Source: Marinospirillum perlucidum
GTDB lineage: Bacteria > Pseudomonadota > Gammaproteobacteria > Pseudomonadales > Halomonadaceae
DNA length: 64,000 bases
Assembly: GCF_003336805.1 (NCBI RefSeq)
Contig: NZ_QFWJ01000002.1
Coordinates: forward strand, 62,001-126,000
Direction of reading: 5' to 3'
Part shown: positions 17,939-26,591 of the stretch, one piece after another
Layout of the letters: every line of letters starts with the position of its first letter
How positions within the stretch are numbered: position 1 is the stretch's first letter
Made by a program: the position numbers and the translations under genes
The notes under the pieces: model-generated
Told to the model about the DNA's origin: nothing
What the model saw: only the letters and a program-made list of their open reading frames with translations
The model's database searches: none

Positions 17939-18382
17939 ATGAAAGCTTTGCTGCAGCGCGTCAAAAATGCGCGTGTTCAAGTCGATGGAAAGACCATCGG
18001 CGCTATCGATCAGGGATTATTGGTTTTTTTGGGTGTCGACCATCCCGACACCGAAGCAGTAGCGGAAAAATTACTGGACAAGGTCATCCGTTACCGGGTT
18101 TTTTCCGACCAGGAAGGCAAAATGAATCTCAGTCTTGAAGATATTGGGGGTGGACTTCTGGTGGTCTCCCAGTTCACTCTGTCTGCTTCAACCCGCAAGG
18201 GACTGAGACCAAGTTTTTCCTCGGCTGCCACTCCCAGTCAGGGGGAATTCCTCTATAATCATTTTCTCAGCCTGGCCCAGGATCGTCTGGATCAGGTAGC
18301 CAGTGGTCAATTTGCTGCGGATATGCAGGTGGAACTGGTCAATGATGGGCCAGTCACCTTTATGCTGGAAGTTAATACCTGA
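17939..18382 (+). CDS. dtd: D-aminoacyl-tRNA deacylase
   Basis: A 147-residue enzyme that hydrolyses D-amino acids from tRNA. The family start MKALLQRVKNARVQVDGK, the catalytic-region SQFTLSASTRKGLRPSF and the C-terminal Gly-cisPro region (VNDGPVTFML) are clear. The start is the ATG at 17939, with AAAGG about 8 bases upstream; an earlier frame extension does not fit the family. A 22-base gap leads to the SDR gene, so they are probably co-transcribed. The upstream space is shared with divergent teaA. Confidence 0.96.
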   Translation: MKALLQRVKNARVQVDGKTIGAIDQGLLVFLGVDHPDTEAVAEKLLDKVIRYRVFSDQEGKMNLSLEDIGGGLLVVSQFTLSASTRKGLRPSFSSAATPSQGEFLYNHFLSLAQDRLDQVASGQFAADMQVELVNDGPVTFMLEVNT

Positions 18383-18404
18383 ATTTCTGTGAGGAGATTT
18401 CATC

Positions 18405-19181
18405 TTGAATGATGCCAAGCGCCCACCCGTTGCTCTGGTCACCGGCGGTGCCCAGGGAATAGGACGTGCCATTACCGGTGCTCTTTTACAACAGGGCTGG
18501 CAGGTCATGATGGCCGATATCGATGGCGAAGCAGGTACCGAGTGCATCCATCTTTTTGACAACCTGGGCAAGGTGGCCTTTCAGGCTATGGATGTCTCCC
18601 AGGAAGATCAGGTGCGCCAGCTAATGCAAACCACTCAGGAAGAACTGGGCCCCTTGTCCCTCCTGGTCAACAATGCCGGTCTGGCCAGTCCTTTCACCGG
18701 TGCGTTGGAAGACCTGGATCTATCCACCTGGCAACGCTATCTGGATGTCAATCTGACCGGCACCTTCTTGTGCTCCAAACATGCTGCGACCCAGCTCAGG
18801 GAAACTCGCGGCAGTATCATCAATATGGCCTCCACGCGAGCCCTCCAGTCCGAGCCGGATACCGAGGCCTATTCCGCCAGCAAGGGCGGCATTCTGGCTT
18901 TGACCCATTCTCTGGCCATGAGCCTGGGACCGGATGTTCGTGTCAATGCCATCAGCCCCGGCTGGATTGAAGTCGGTGACTGGCAAAAAACCAGCTCCCG
19001 CTACCAGCCCTTTCATTCTGACGAGGATCACGAACAGCATCCTGTTGGCCGTATAGGTAAACCCGATGATGTGGCCGGACTGGTACTCTGGCTGGCTTCC
19101 GATCTGGCCGGTTTCGTCACCGGCCAGAACTTTGTTGTGGATGGCGGCATGAGCCGCAAGATGGTTTATCAGGCTGACTGA
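18405..19181 (+). CDS. Short-chain dehydrogenase/reductase
   Basis: A 258-residue classical SDR. The cofactor loop is TGGAQGIG, followed by NNAG, catalytic serine region (NMASTRALQS), YSASKGG with Tyr and Lys, and the C-terminal LASDLAGFVTGQNFVVDGG. An aspartate after strand 2 (MMADIDG) suggests NAD(H) preference. The start is a TTG with GAGGAG 8 bases upstream; nearby ATGs are out of frame. The substrate is unknown. It follows dtd closely and is convergent to yheS, with 10 bases between stops. Confidence 0.9.
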   Translation: MNDAKRPPVALVTGGAQGIGRAITGALLQQGWQVMMADIDGEAGTECIHLFDNLGKVAFQAMDVSQEDQVRQLMQTTQEELGPLSLLVNNAGLASPFTGALEDLDLSTWQRYLDVNLTGTFLCSKHAATQLRETRGSIINMASTRALQSEPDTEAYSASKGGILALTHSLAMSLGPDVRVNAISPGWIEVGDWQKTSSRYQPFHSDEDHEQHPVGRIGKPDDVAGLVLWLASDLAGFVTGQNFVVDGGMSRKMVYQAD

Positions 19182-19191
19182 AAACGCTGTT

Positions 19192-21114
19192 TCAGGAAAG
19201 CCCCAGCTCCTGACTGCGGCTTTCCAGTTCTTCACTGGTTTCCAGCCAGGCCATTTCGACTTCTTCCAGCGCTTCCTGTTGAACGGCTTGATCCTTCATT
19301 AATTGCTGGAGTTCATCCTTGCGTCCACTATTAGTGTAGAGATCAGCATCCGCCAAAGCCTCCTCACTGACTCGCAATTGTTCACGCAACTGATCCATTT
19401 GTTTTTCCAGCCGCTGAACTTCCTTTTTTAAAGGTTTAAGTTCTTCCCGGCGCCGGGCAGCCTCTTTACGATCCAGTTTTTTCTTAGCAGGCGTCTGAGT
19501 TAACACCTCTTTCTTTTCTTCTTTTTCATCTTTGCGAGCCTGGGCCTGACGTTCTTTCAACCAGCGGGCATAAGCTTCCAAATCACCATCAAATTCCTTC
19601 ACCTCACCATCGGCTACCAGCCAGAAGGTATCCACGGTGTTCTTAAGCAGATGGCGATCGTGGGAGACCACCAGAACCGCACCAGAGAATTCCTGTAGTG
19701 CCAGGGTCAAGGCATGACGCATTTCCAGATCCAGGTGGTTGGTGGGTTCGTCCAGAAGAAGGAGGTTGGGTTTCTGCCAGGCGATAATCGCCAGGGCCAG
19801 GCGGGCCTTTTCCCCCCCTGAAAAGTGATCCACGCTAGCCAGGGCCTCATCACCATGAAAGCCAAAGCCACCCAGAAAATTGCGCAGCGTCTGTTCATTT
19901 TCCTTGGGTGACAGGCGTTGCAGGTGCAAAAGCGCGGAAGCCTGGGTATCCAAGGCTTCCAGTTGATGCTGGGCAAAATAGCCAATGGATAGATGCTCAC
20001 CGGCTACTCGCTCTCCACTGAGCAGAGATAGATCCCCCACCAGGCTTTTGATCAGGGTGGATTTACCCGCGCCATTGGGACCCAAGAGCCCCAGGCGTTG
20101 ATCCGGATGCAGGGTAAAACCAACCTGCTCAAGAATACTTTTACCTGCATAGCCCAGTGAGGCCTCACGCATCACCAACAAGGGGTCAGAAGTTTTGTCG
20201 GCTTCCGGGAAGCTGAAATGAAAGGGTGAATCCACATGTGCGGGGGCAATTTTTTCCATCCTTTCCAACGCCTTGATTCGACTCTGCGCCTGTTTGGCTT
20301 TGGTCGCCTTGGCCTTGAAACGGCGGATAAAATCTTCCATATGCGCCACTTCACGCTGCTGTTTCTCATAGAGCGACTGCTGCTGCGCCAGCTTTTCGGC
20401 ACGCTGCTTTTCAAACGCCGAATAGCCCCCCTTGTAAAGGTTCAACTGCTGATGCTCCAGATGCAACAGGTGGGTCACCACCCGGTCGAGAAAATCCCGG
20501 TCATGGGAAATCAGCAAGAGGGTTCCCGGATACTGGGCCAGCCAGCCTTCCAACCAGAGGGTGGCATCCAGGTCCAGGTGGTTAGTAGGTTCGTCGAGCA
20601 GTAACAAATCCGAGGGCATAAACAGAGTACGTGCCAGATTCAGGCGAATACGCCAGCCACCTGAAAAGCTGTTAACCGGGTTATAAAAAGTCTCCTCAGC
20701 AAAGCCCAGACCGGCCAGCAGCTGTTCGGCTTCGGCCTTTTTGGAATAGCCCTGTAGCAGGTCGTAGTGACCATGCAGCTCGGCCAGGCGCTGGTTATCT
20801 CCTTCCGCCTCCGCCTGCTTGAGTCCGGCCTCGACGTTTTTCAATTCTTCATGGCCGTCCAGCACATATTCCAGAGCCGGCTGACTTAACTCGGAAACTT
20901 CCTGTTCCAGATGGGCAATTCGTTCATAACCCGACATTTGCAGCTCACCCCCTTCTGGGGTAAGTTGACCCAACAAGAGTTTAAAAATTGATGACTTGCC
21001 TGCCCCGTTCGCGCCTGTCAGGCCGACCTTCCAGCCTGCATGCAAACTCAGGTTCGCTTCCTCCAGCAGCCGTTGCTGGCCGCGTTGAAGGGTTAAATTG
21101 CGAAATGTCATCAT
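19192..21114 (-). CDS. yheS: ABC-F family ATPase, YheS-type
   Basis: A 640-residue soluble protein with two ABC ATPase domains and no membrane part. Walker A motifs are GANGAGKSS and GPNGAGKST; signature motifs are SFSGGWRIRL and HFSGGEKARL; Walker B with LLLDEPTNHLDL appears twice. The interdomain linker (ATKAKQAQSRIKALERME) and a C-terminal coiled coil (about 540-640) match YheS, an ABC-F factor that acts on ribosomes. The start is one of two adjacent ATGs at 21114/21111, giving the family start MTFRNLTLQRG. It is divergent from the TIGR02444 gene, a pairing seen in pseudomonads. Confidence 0.94.
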   Translation of the reverse strand: MMTFRNLTLQRGQQRLLEEANLSLHAGWKVGLTGANGAGKSSIFKLLLGQLTPEGGELQMSGYERIAHLEQEVSELSQPALEYVLDGHEELKNVEAGLKQAEAEGDNQRLAELHGHYDLLQGYSKKAEAEQLLAGLGFAEETFYNPVNSFSGGWRIRLNLARTLFMPSDLLLLDEPTNHLDLDATLWLEGWLAQYPGTLLLISHDRDFLDRVVTHLLHLEHQQLNLYKGGYSAFEKQRAEKLAQQQSLYEKQQREVAHMEDFIRRFKAKATKAKQAQSRIKALERMEKIAPAHVDSPFHFSFPEADKTSDPLLVMREASLGYAGKSILEQVGFTLHPDQRLGLLGPNGAGKSTLIKSLVGDLSLLSGERVAGEHLSIGYFAQHQLEALDTQASALLHLQRLSPKENEQTLRNFLGGFGFHGDEALASVDHFSGGEKARLALAIIAWQKPNLLLLDEPTNHLDLEMRHALTLALQEFSGAVLVVSHDRHLLKNTVDTFWLVADGEVKEFDGDLEAYARWLKERQAQARKDEKEEKKEVLTQTPAKKKLDRKEAARRREELKPLKKEVQRLEKQMDQLREQLRVSEEALADADLYTNSGRKDELQQLMKDQAVQQEALEEVEMAWLETSEELESRSQELGLS

Positions 21115-21157
21115 AATTGTACGGCTCCCGGTGATCTTCCTCTGCAAGGACTGAAAA

Positions 21158-21727
21158 ATGCTGCTGCATGATAACCCTTTCTGGCGTTTTTCGCTGAGTC
21201 TCTATCAACTCAAGCGAATCAAGGATGCCTGTTTGCATCTACAGGATGAAGGCGGTGCCAACGTCAATCTGCTGTTCTTTGCTCTTTGGGTTTCCCAGCA
21301 ACAGCTGAGGTTCAGTCCTGACTGGAAAACCACTTTTCAGCAGCTGGAAAACTGGCACCGGGATTACACCCTCCCTCTCAGACGCCAGCGAGATGAACTC
21401 AAACTGCTCGCCGAACGCGCGGATCGCAGTGAAAATGGCCCTCTACATCAGATGCGCGAACACCTGCTGAAAGCTGAACTCCTGTCCGAACAGCAAGAAC
21501 AGGCCGTGCTTTATTATTACTATCAGGAACGCCAGGGCCTGATTCCCTGTGAGGACAAGCAGGCTGCCCTGATCGAAAACCTGACTCACTGCATCAGCGA
21601 CCCGACTCATATCGATAACGAACCGCTGAAAGTGCTCCTGGGCATTATTCTGGAAGAAGAACAGGTTGAAGTTGCCTGCGTGCAGCTGCGTGAACAAATT
21701 GAAAAACGTTTTTTACGCCAGAACTGA
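21158..21727 (+). CDS. TIGR02444 family (DUF2390) protein
   Basis: A 189-residue helical protein of the TIGR02444/DUF2390 family: NPFWRFSLSLYQ, ACLHLQDEGGANVNLLFFAL near the N-terminus are its mark. The rest is helical and charged with no catalytic motif in sight. The function is unknown. It is divergent from yheS (43 bases between starts), as in related genomes, and AAGGA lies 8 bases before the ATG. Confidence 0.85.
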   Translation: MLLHDNPFWRFSLSLYQLKRIKDACLHLQDEGGANVNLLFFALWVSQQQLRFSPDWKTTFQQLENWHRDYTLPLRRQRDELKLLAERADRSENGPLHQMREHLLKAELLSEQQEQAVLYYYYQERQGLIPCEDKQAALIENLTHCISDPTHIDNEPLKVLLGIILEEEQVEVACVQLREQIEKRFLRQN

Positions 21728-21786
21728 ACTTCTATATCATTTGAACCACTAATGCTGAGAATTCTCGAACCAACCAAGGAGTATGC

Positions 21787-22494
21787 ATGTTGAAACCACT
21801 CAGCCGGATCGCCCTGGCTACGTCCCTGGGCCTGACCCTGACACTGCCAACGACTACTCTGGCAGCCCCTGATAGTGAAGAAGAAAAAATCGGTTACAGC
21901 CTGGGTGTTATGGTTGGCCGTCAACTGCAGCAGGATGTCACTGATCTGGATATTGACAGCTTTACCGAAGCGCTTGAAGACATCTATGCCGAGCGCGATC
22001 CTCAACTGACCGACGAGGAAATTCGCCAGGTTCTGCAAAACCTCCAGCAGCAGATTGCCGCTGAAGCCCAGGCGGCCCAGGAAGAAGCTGCCAATAATAA
22101 TCTGGCCAAGGGCCAGGAGTTTCTGGAAGAAAATGCCGACAAGGATGGCGTCGAGGTTACCGAATCCGGCCTGCAGTATAAAATCATTACTCAAGGCGAA
22201 GGTGCCACCCCAACCGCCGACTCTACCGTTAAGGTTCACTATGAAGGTAGTCTGATTGATGGCGAAGTTTTTGACAGCTCCTATGAACGCGGTGAGCCGG
22301 TGACCTTCCAGGTCAACCAGGTTATTGCTGGCTGGCAGGAAGCTCTGCAGATGATGCCTGTGGGCAGTGAGTGGGAAATCTATGTTCCCGCTGATCTGGC
22401 TTATGGCCCTGCAGGCGCTGGTGGTGCCATCGGCCCTAATGAAACCCTGATTTTCAAAGTTGAGCTCCAGGAAATTCAGGCTGCAGACGAGTAA
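21787..22494 (+). CDS. FKBP-type peptidyl-prolyl isomerase, exported (FkpA/Mip-like)
   Basis: A 235-residue periplasmic chaperone/isomerase. A signal peptide (LGLTLTLPTTTLAA) is followed by the helical dimerisation domain (EEEKIGYSLGVMVGRQL to about residue 115) and the FKBP domain (VKVHYEGSLIDGEVFDSS, VIAGWQEALQMMPVGS, DLAYGPAGAGGAIGPN). The family catalyses proline isomerisation during folding of envelope proteins. A strong bidirectional terminator follows, separating it from convergent dnaJ. Confidence 0.95.
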   Translation: MLKPLSRIALATSLGLTLTLPTTTLAAPDSEEEKIGYSLGVMVGRQLQQDVTDLDIDSFTEALEDIYAERDPQLTDEEIRQVLQNLQQQIAAEAQAAQEEAANNNLAKGQEFLEENADKDGVEVTESGLQYKIITQGEGATPTADSTVKVHYEGSLIDGEVFDSSYERGEPVTFQVNQVIAGWQEALQMMPVGSEWEIYVPADLAYGPAGAGGAIGPNETLIFKVELQEIQAADE

Positions 22495-22510
22495 TGACTC
22501 AACTGCAATA

Positions 22511-22541
22511 AAAAAAGCCCGGCTAATAGCCGGGCTTTTTT
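22511..22541. terminator. Bidirectional intrinsic terminator between the FKBP gene and dnaJ
   Basis: AAGCCCGGCT/AGCCGGGCTT with A-tract before and T-tract after serves both convergent transcripts. Confidence 0.9.
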
Positions 22542-22557
22542 GTAGGCTAAGCCTGTT

Positions 22558-23697
22558 TTAGGGCTTCATGTCCTCGAAAAACTTCTTCACGCCATCGAAC
22601 CAGTTGGTTTTCTTGGGTGAATGTTTTTCCATTTTGGTGCCTTCGTGAAACTCTCTGAGCAGGTCTTTCTGGGACTCGGTCAGGTTCACTGGCGTTTCCA
22701 GCACCACACGACAGAGAAGATCACCACGGGGACCGCCACGTACCGGTTTTACCCCCTTGCCTCGCAAGCGGAAGAGCTTGCCGGTCTGGGTTTCTGCCGG
22801 GATTTTCAGTTTTACGCGGCCATCCAGCGTGGGCACTTCCAGTTCACCCCCCAGAGTGGCATCCACAAAGCTGACCGGCACCTCACAATAAAGGTTGGCA
22901 CCATCGCGCTCAAAGATAGGATGTGGGCGTACATTGACCTGAACATAGAGGTCCCCAGCCGGTCCGCCCATGCGTCCAGCTTCGCCTTCTCCGGAAAGAC
23001 GGATGCGGTCACCGGTATCCACCCCGGCAGGAATCTTGACTTCCAGGGTTTTCGAATTCTGGACGCGGCCTTCACCGTGACACTTCTTGCAGGGGTTCTT
23101 GATAACCTGGCCGGCACCCTGACAACTGGGACAGGTCTGCTGGATGGCAAAGAAACCCTGCTGCATTCTGACCTGGCCCATGCCATTACAGGTGCCACAG
23201 GTTTCCGCTTTACCATCTTCAGAGCCGCTGCCATTACAGCTGTCACATTCTTCCAGTGTAGGCACCTTAATCTTGACGGAGGTACCTCGCACAGCATCTT
23301 CCAGATCCAGATCCAGCTGATAGCGCAAATCCGAACCGCGTTGGGCACCACCCCGGCCGCCGCGGCCTCCACCGCCGCCGCCACCGAAGATATCCCCGAA
23401 CATGTCGCCGAAGATATCGCTGAAGTTACCGGCACCGCCCTGGAAACCACCAGCACCGCCGCCCATCTGGGGATCAACACCGGCATGACCAAAGCGGTCA
23501 TAGGCGGCCCGTTTTTCCTGGTCAGCCAGGATTTCGTAGGCTTCAGTGGCTTCCTTGAATTTATCTGCTGACTCGGGGTCATCCGAGTTACGATCCGGGT
23601 GGTATTTCATCGCCAGACGACGGTAGGCCTTCTTGATAGCCTTTTCGTCGGCGTCGCGTTCGACCCCCAGGATTTCGTAATAATCACGTTTTGCCAT
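22558..23697 (-). CDS. dnaJ: Chaperone protein DnaJ
   Basis: A 379-residue type I J-protein. The J domain (1-70) carries HPD at 33-35. A Gly/Phe-rich linker with a run of seven glycines follows, then four zinc motifs ([32 protein letters not shown]) and the substrate-binding C-terminal domains. It stimulates DnaK ATPase and delivers unfolded clients. It is the last gene of grpE-dnaK-dnaJ, but a strong terminator lies between dnaK and dnaJ, so its level may be set by read-through or a private promoter. Confidence 0.98.
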   Translation of the reverse strand: MAKRDYYEILGVERDADEKAIKKAYRRLAMKYHPDRNSDDPESADKFKEATEAYEILADQEKRAAYDRFGHAGVDPQMGGGAGGFQGGAGNFSDIFGDMFGDIFGGGGGGGRGGRGGAQRGSDLRYQLDLDLEDAVRGTSVKIKVPTLEECDSCNGSGSEDGKAETCGTCNGMGQVRMQQGFFAIQQTCPSCQGAGQVIKNPCKKCHGEGRVQNSKTLEVKIPAGVDTGDRIRLSGEGEAGRMGGPAGDLYVQVNVRPHPIFERDGANLYCEVPVSFVDATLGGELEVPTLDGRVKLKIPAETQTGKLFRLRGKGVKPVRGGPRGDLLCRVVLETPVNLTESQKDLLREFHEGTKMEKHSPKKTNWFDGVKKFFEDMKP

Positions 23698-23732
23698 GGT
23701 TCTTAGTCACCGCTTGTTAGTCCACCCGTCGG

Positions 23733-23765
23733 AAAAAAACCAACGCGGGACAGGGCCCGCGTTGG
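23733..23765 (-). terminator. Intrinsic terminator between dnaK and dnaJ
   Basis: On the minus strand a perfect 10-bp stem (CCAACGCGGG with CCCGCGTTGG, 6-base loop) is followed by TTTTTTT. It is 35 bases upstream of dnaJ, inside the heat-shock operon, and would let only part of the dnaK transcripts reach dnaJ. Confidence 0.85.
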
Positions 23766-23795
23766 CTGGTTCTGCATTTTTAATGCGGGCGATAC

Positions 23796-25724
23796 TTATT
23801 TCTTGTCGTCTTTGACTTCTTCAAACTCAGCATCGACTGCATCATCAGGGCCTTTGCCTGCGTCAGCCTGGGCATCAGCTTCGGCACCGCCTTGCGCTTC
23901 GCCAGCTTGCTCGGCGTAAAGCTTCTGGGCCAGACCGCTGGAGGCTTCAGTCAGGGCCTGAGTTTTGGCTTCAATCTCGTCTTTATCGTCGGATTTCAGC
24001 GCTTCTTCCAGGTCAGCAATGGCTTTTTCGATCGCTTCCTTCTCGCTTTCTTCAGCCTTGTCACCGACATCGGTCAGGGTTTTGCGAGTAGCGTGAATCA
24101 TGCCATCGGCCTGGTTGCGAGCCTGAACCAGCTCTTCAAACTTCTTATCTTCCTCAGCGTGTGCTTCGGCATCTCTTTCCATCTGCTCGATTTCTTCATC
24201 GGTCAGACCGGAAGAAGCCTTGATCACAATCGACTGTTCCTTGCCGGTTGCTTTATCTTTGGCAGACACGTTGAGAATACCGTTAGCATCCAGGTCGAAG
24301 GTTACTTCGATCTGAGGCACGCCACGGGGTGCAGGTGGAATATCTGCCAGGTCGAAGCGACCCAGAGACTTGTTCTGGCCTGCCTGTTTACGTTCACCCT
24401 GCAACACATGAATGGTTACTGCATTCTGGTTGTCTTCTGCGGTAGAGAAGACCTGAGACTTCTTGGTCGGGATGGTAGTGTTCTTCTCGATCAGAGAAGT
24501 CATCACGCCGCCCATGGTCTCGATACCCAGCGTCAGAGGGGTTACGTCCAGCAGGAGCACGTCCTTCACATCACCGGACAGAACCGCGCCCTGGATGGCA
24601 GCACCCATGGCAACCGCTTCATCAGGGTTAACATCCTTGCGTGCATCCTTACCGAAGAATTCGGCAACTTTGGACTGCACCAGAGGCATACGAGTCTGAC
24701 CACCGACCAGGATAACATCATCCACTTCAGAAGCGGAGACACCGGCATCCTGAAGCGCAGTACGGCAAGGGGCCAGAGAGCGTTCAACCAGCTCTTCAAC
24801 CAGGGCTTCCAGCTTGGCACGGCTGACTTTAACGTTCAGGTGTTTGGGGCCTGACTGGTCAGCAGTCACATAAGGCAGGTTAACTTCCGTTTGCTGGCTG
24901 GCGGAAAGCTCGATCTTGGCTTTTTCAGCCGCTTCTTTCAGACGCTGCATGGCCAGAGGATCACCCTTCAGGTCAATACCGCTGTCTTTCTTGAATTCTT
25001 CTGCCAGATAGTCGATCAGGCGCAGGTCAAAGTCCTCACCGCCCAGGAAGGTGTCACCGTTGGTAGCCAAAACTTCAAACTGGGTTTCGCCATCGACATC
25101 GGCTACTTCGATAATGGAAATATCGAAAGTACCACCACCCAGGTCATATACAGCAATGGTCTTGTCACCGCGTGACTTATCCATGCCGTAGGCCAGGGCA
25201 GCCGCTGTAGGTTCGTTGATGATACGTTTTACTTCCAGACCAGCGATACGACCGGCATCTTTGGTGGCCTGACGCTGGCTGTCGTTGAAGTAGGCAGGCA
25301 CGGTAATAACCGCTTCGGTCACTTCTTCGCCCAGATAGTCTTCTGCTGTTTTCTTCATTTTCTTGAGAACTTCAGCAGAAATCTGGGGAGGGGCCATCTT
25401 CTTGCCTTTCACCTCGACCCAGGCATCGTTATTGTCTGCTTTTACGATGTTGTAAGGCACCATCTTGATGTCCTTCTGAACAACATCTTCGTCAAACTGG
25501 CGACCAATCAGGCGCTTGACGGCATACAGGGTGTTGTGAGGGTTGGTTACAGCCTGGCGCTTGGCACTCTGACCGACCAGGATTTCACCTTCTTCGGTGT
25601 AAGCGATGATGGAAGGCGTAGTGCGACCGCCTTCACCGTTTTCGATAACACGTGGGGCTTCACCGTCCAGTACAGCTACACAGGAGTTGGTGGTACCCAA
25701 GTCAATACCGATAATACGACCCAT
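23796..25724 (-). CDS. dnaK: Chaperone protein DnaK (Hsp70)
   Basis: A 642-residue Hsp70. The nucleotide-binding domain begins [18 protein letters not shown] and has the phosphate loop and hinge motifs [13 protein letters not shown] and [13 protein letters not shown]. The interdomain linker is [14 protein letters not shown] substrate-binding domain, a helical lid and an acidic Ala/Asp/Gly-rich tail ending [10 protein letters not shown], a variant of the EEVKD end, complete it. It folds proteins in the cytosol and tunes the heat-shock sigma factor. It follows grpE by 85 bases. Confidence 0.99.
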   Translation of the reverse strand: MGRIIGIDLGTTNSCVAVLDGEAPRVIENGEGGRTTPSIIAYTEEGEILVGQSAKRQAVTNPHNTLYAVKRLIGRQFDEDVVQKDIKMVPYNIVKADNNDAWVEVKGKKMAPPQISAEVLKKMKKTAEDYLGEEVTEAVITVPAYFNDSQRQATKDAGRIAGLEVKRIINEPTAAALAYGMDKSRGDKTIAVYDLGGGTFDISIIEVADVDGETQFEVLATNGDTFLGGEDFDLRLIDYLAEEFKKDSGIDLKGDPLAMQRLKEAAEKAKIELSASQQTEVNLPYVTADQSGPKHLNVKVSRAKLEALVEELVERSLAPCRTALQDAGVSASEVDDVILVGGQTRMPLVQSKVAEFFGKDARKDVNPDEAVAMGAAIQGAVLSGDVKDVLLLDVTPLTLGIETMGGVMTSLIEKNTTIPTKKSQVFSTAEDNQNAVTIHVLQGERKQAGQNKSLGRFDLADIPPAPRGVPQIEVTFDLDANGILNVSAKDKATGKEQSIVIKASSGLTDEEIEQMERDAEAHAEEDKKFEELVQARNQADGMIHATRKTLTDVGDKAEESEKEAIEKAIADLEEALKSDDKDEIEAKTQALTEASSGLAQKLYAEQAGEAQGGAEADAQADAGKGPDDAVDAEFEEVKDDKK

Positions 25725-25809
25725 AATTCTATCTCCACAATTCTGTTAAAAATGGCTGCTTGCTTTTGCTTGCGTCTGCTTACTTTAATGTGTTCGCAAA
25801 GGCTTAATT

Positions 25810-26403
25810 TCAAGCGGTCTCATCAATTTTTTTTGCTGCCCCACCGGTTGTGACGACCACCATGGCAGGACGCAACAGGCGATCATTAAGGGTGTAACCC
25901 TTTTGCAGGACATCCATCACCGAGTTGGCGGGCATATCCGGATTAGGCACCATGCTCATGGCTTCATGGTACTGGGGATCAAAAGTCTCCCCCATGGGAT
26001 CAACCTGTTTGATATTGAACTTACCGATCACGTCCTTGAACAGCTTGAGGGTCATTTCCACACCCTCTTTCTGGGACTCTTCCACTTCGCCCAGGGCTTC
26101 AGTGGCTTTTTCCAGACTATCGACGACTGGCAAGAGCTCCTTGGCAAATTTTTCCAAGGCAAACTTGTGCGCTTTCTCTACATCAGCTTCCGCTCTGCGG
26201 CGAACATTCTGCGCTTCGGCAGCAGCTCGCAACATTTGATCCTTGGAGTCCTGCACTTCTTTCTGCAGGCTTTCAACCTGAGCGGACAGACCCGCAATCT
26301 CTTCTTCCGGGCTCTTGGCTTCTTCAGCAGTAGCCGTCGCTTCGGCCTGCTCAGTCGTCTCGACTTCTTCCTCTTGCTGCTTGAGCTCTTCTTCTTTGCT
26401 CAT
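25810..26403 (-). CDS. grpE: Nucleotide exchange factor GrpE
   Basis: A 197-residue protein with a long acidic/glutamine-rich helix (about 1-90), then the conserved DnaK-binding part (NVRRRAEADVEKAHKFA, FAKELLPVVDSLE) and the beta domain (FDPQYHEAMSMV, VLQKGYTLNDRLLRPAMVVV). It releases ADP from DnaK. It is the first gene of grpE-dnaK-dnaJ and is preceded by a sigma-32-type promoter. It is divergent from recN. Confidence 0.97.
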   Translation of the reverse strand: MSKEEELKQQEEEVETTEQAEATATAEEAKSPEEEIAGLSAQVESLQKEVQDSKDQMLRAAAEAQNVRRRAEADVEKAHKFALEKFAKELLPVVDSLEKATEALGEVEESQKEGVEMTLKLFKDVIGKFNIKQVDPMGETFDPQYHEAMSMVPNPDMPANSVMDVLQKGYTLNDRLLRPAMVVVTTGGAAKKIDETA

Positions 26404-26477
26404 AGTTCACTCCGGCAAAGGGGGCGAATCAGCGCCGCCCGATCAAAATCAGTTAACTCTCGGTTGGGTGCCTTAGT

Positions 26478-26506
26478 AGATAAGGGCGGACTCAAAGACT
26501 TTCAAG
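26478..26506 (-). promoter_or_regulatory. Sigma-32-type heat-shock promoter of grpE-dnaK-dnaJ
   Basis: Read on the minus strand: CTTGAAA, 13 bases, CCCTTATCT. The -35 matches the RpoH consensus fully and the spacing is right; the -10 differs from CCCCATNTA at a few positions. It lies about 75 bases before grpE. Confidence 0.75.
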
Positions 26507-26532
26507 GTAAAATAAAAATTTATTCGGGGAAC

Positions 26533-26581
26533 TTGCTACCCTTAGCCAGCTGAGGTATAAGTCTACTGTATAAAAAATCAG
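26533..26581 (+). promoter_or_regulatory. recN promoter with LexA box
   Basis: TTGCTA (26533-26538), 17 bases, TATAAG (26556-26561) make a good sigma-70 promoter. Just after it, 26566-26581 reads CTG-N10-CAG with an AT-rich centre (CTGTATAAAAAATCAG), matching the gammaproteobacterial SOS box. LexA bound here would block transcription at the start site. Confidence 0.85.
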
Positions 26582-26591
26582 GGGAGGCTTT

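Noticed and set aside
22621-24854. Long plus-strand frames opposite dnaJ and dnaK
   Set aside because: Antisense frames to two highly conserved chaperone genes; no ribosome sites or protein features.
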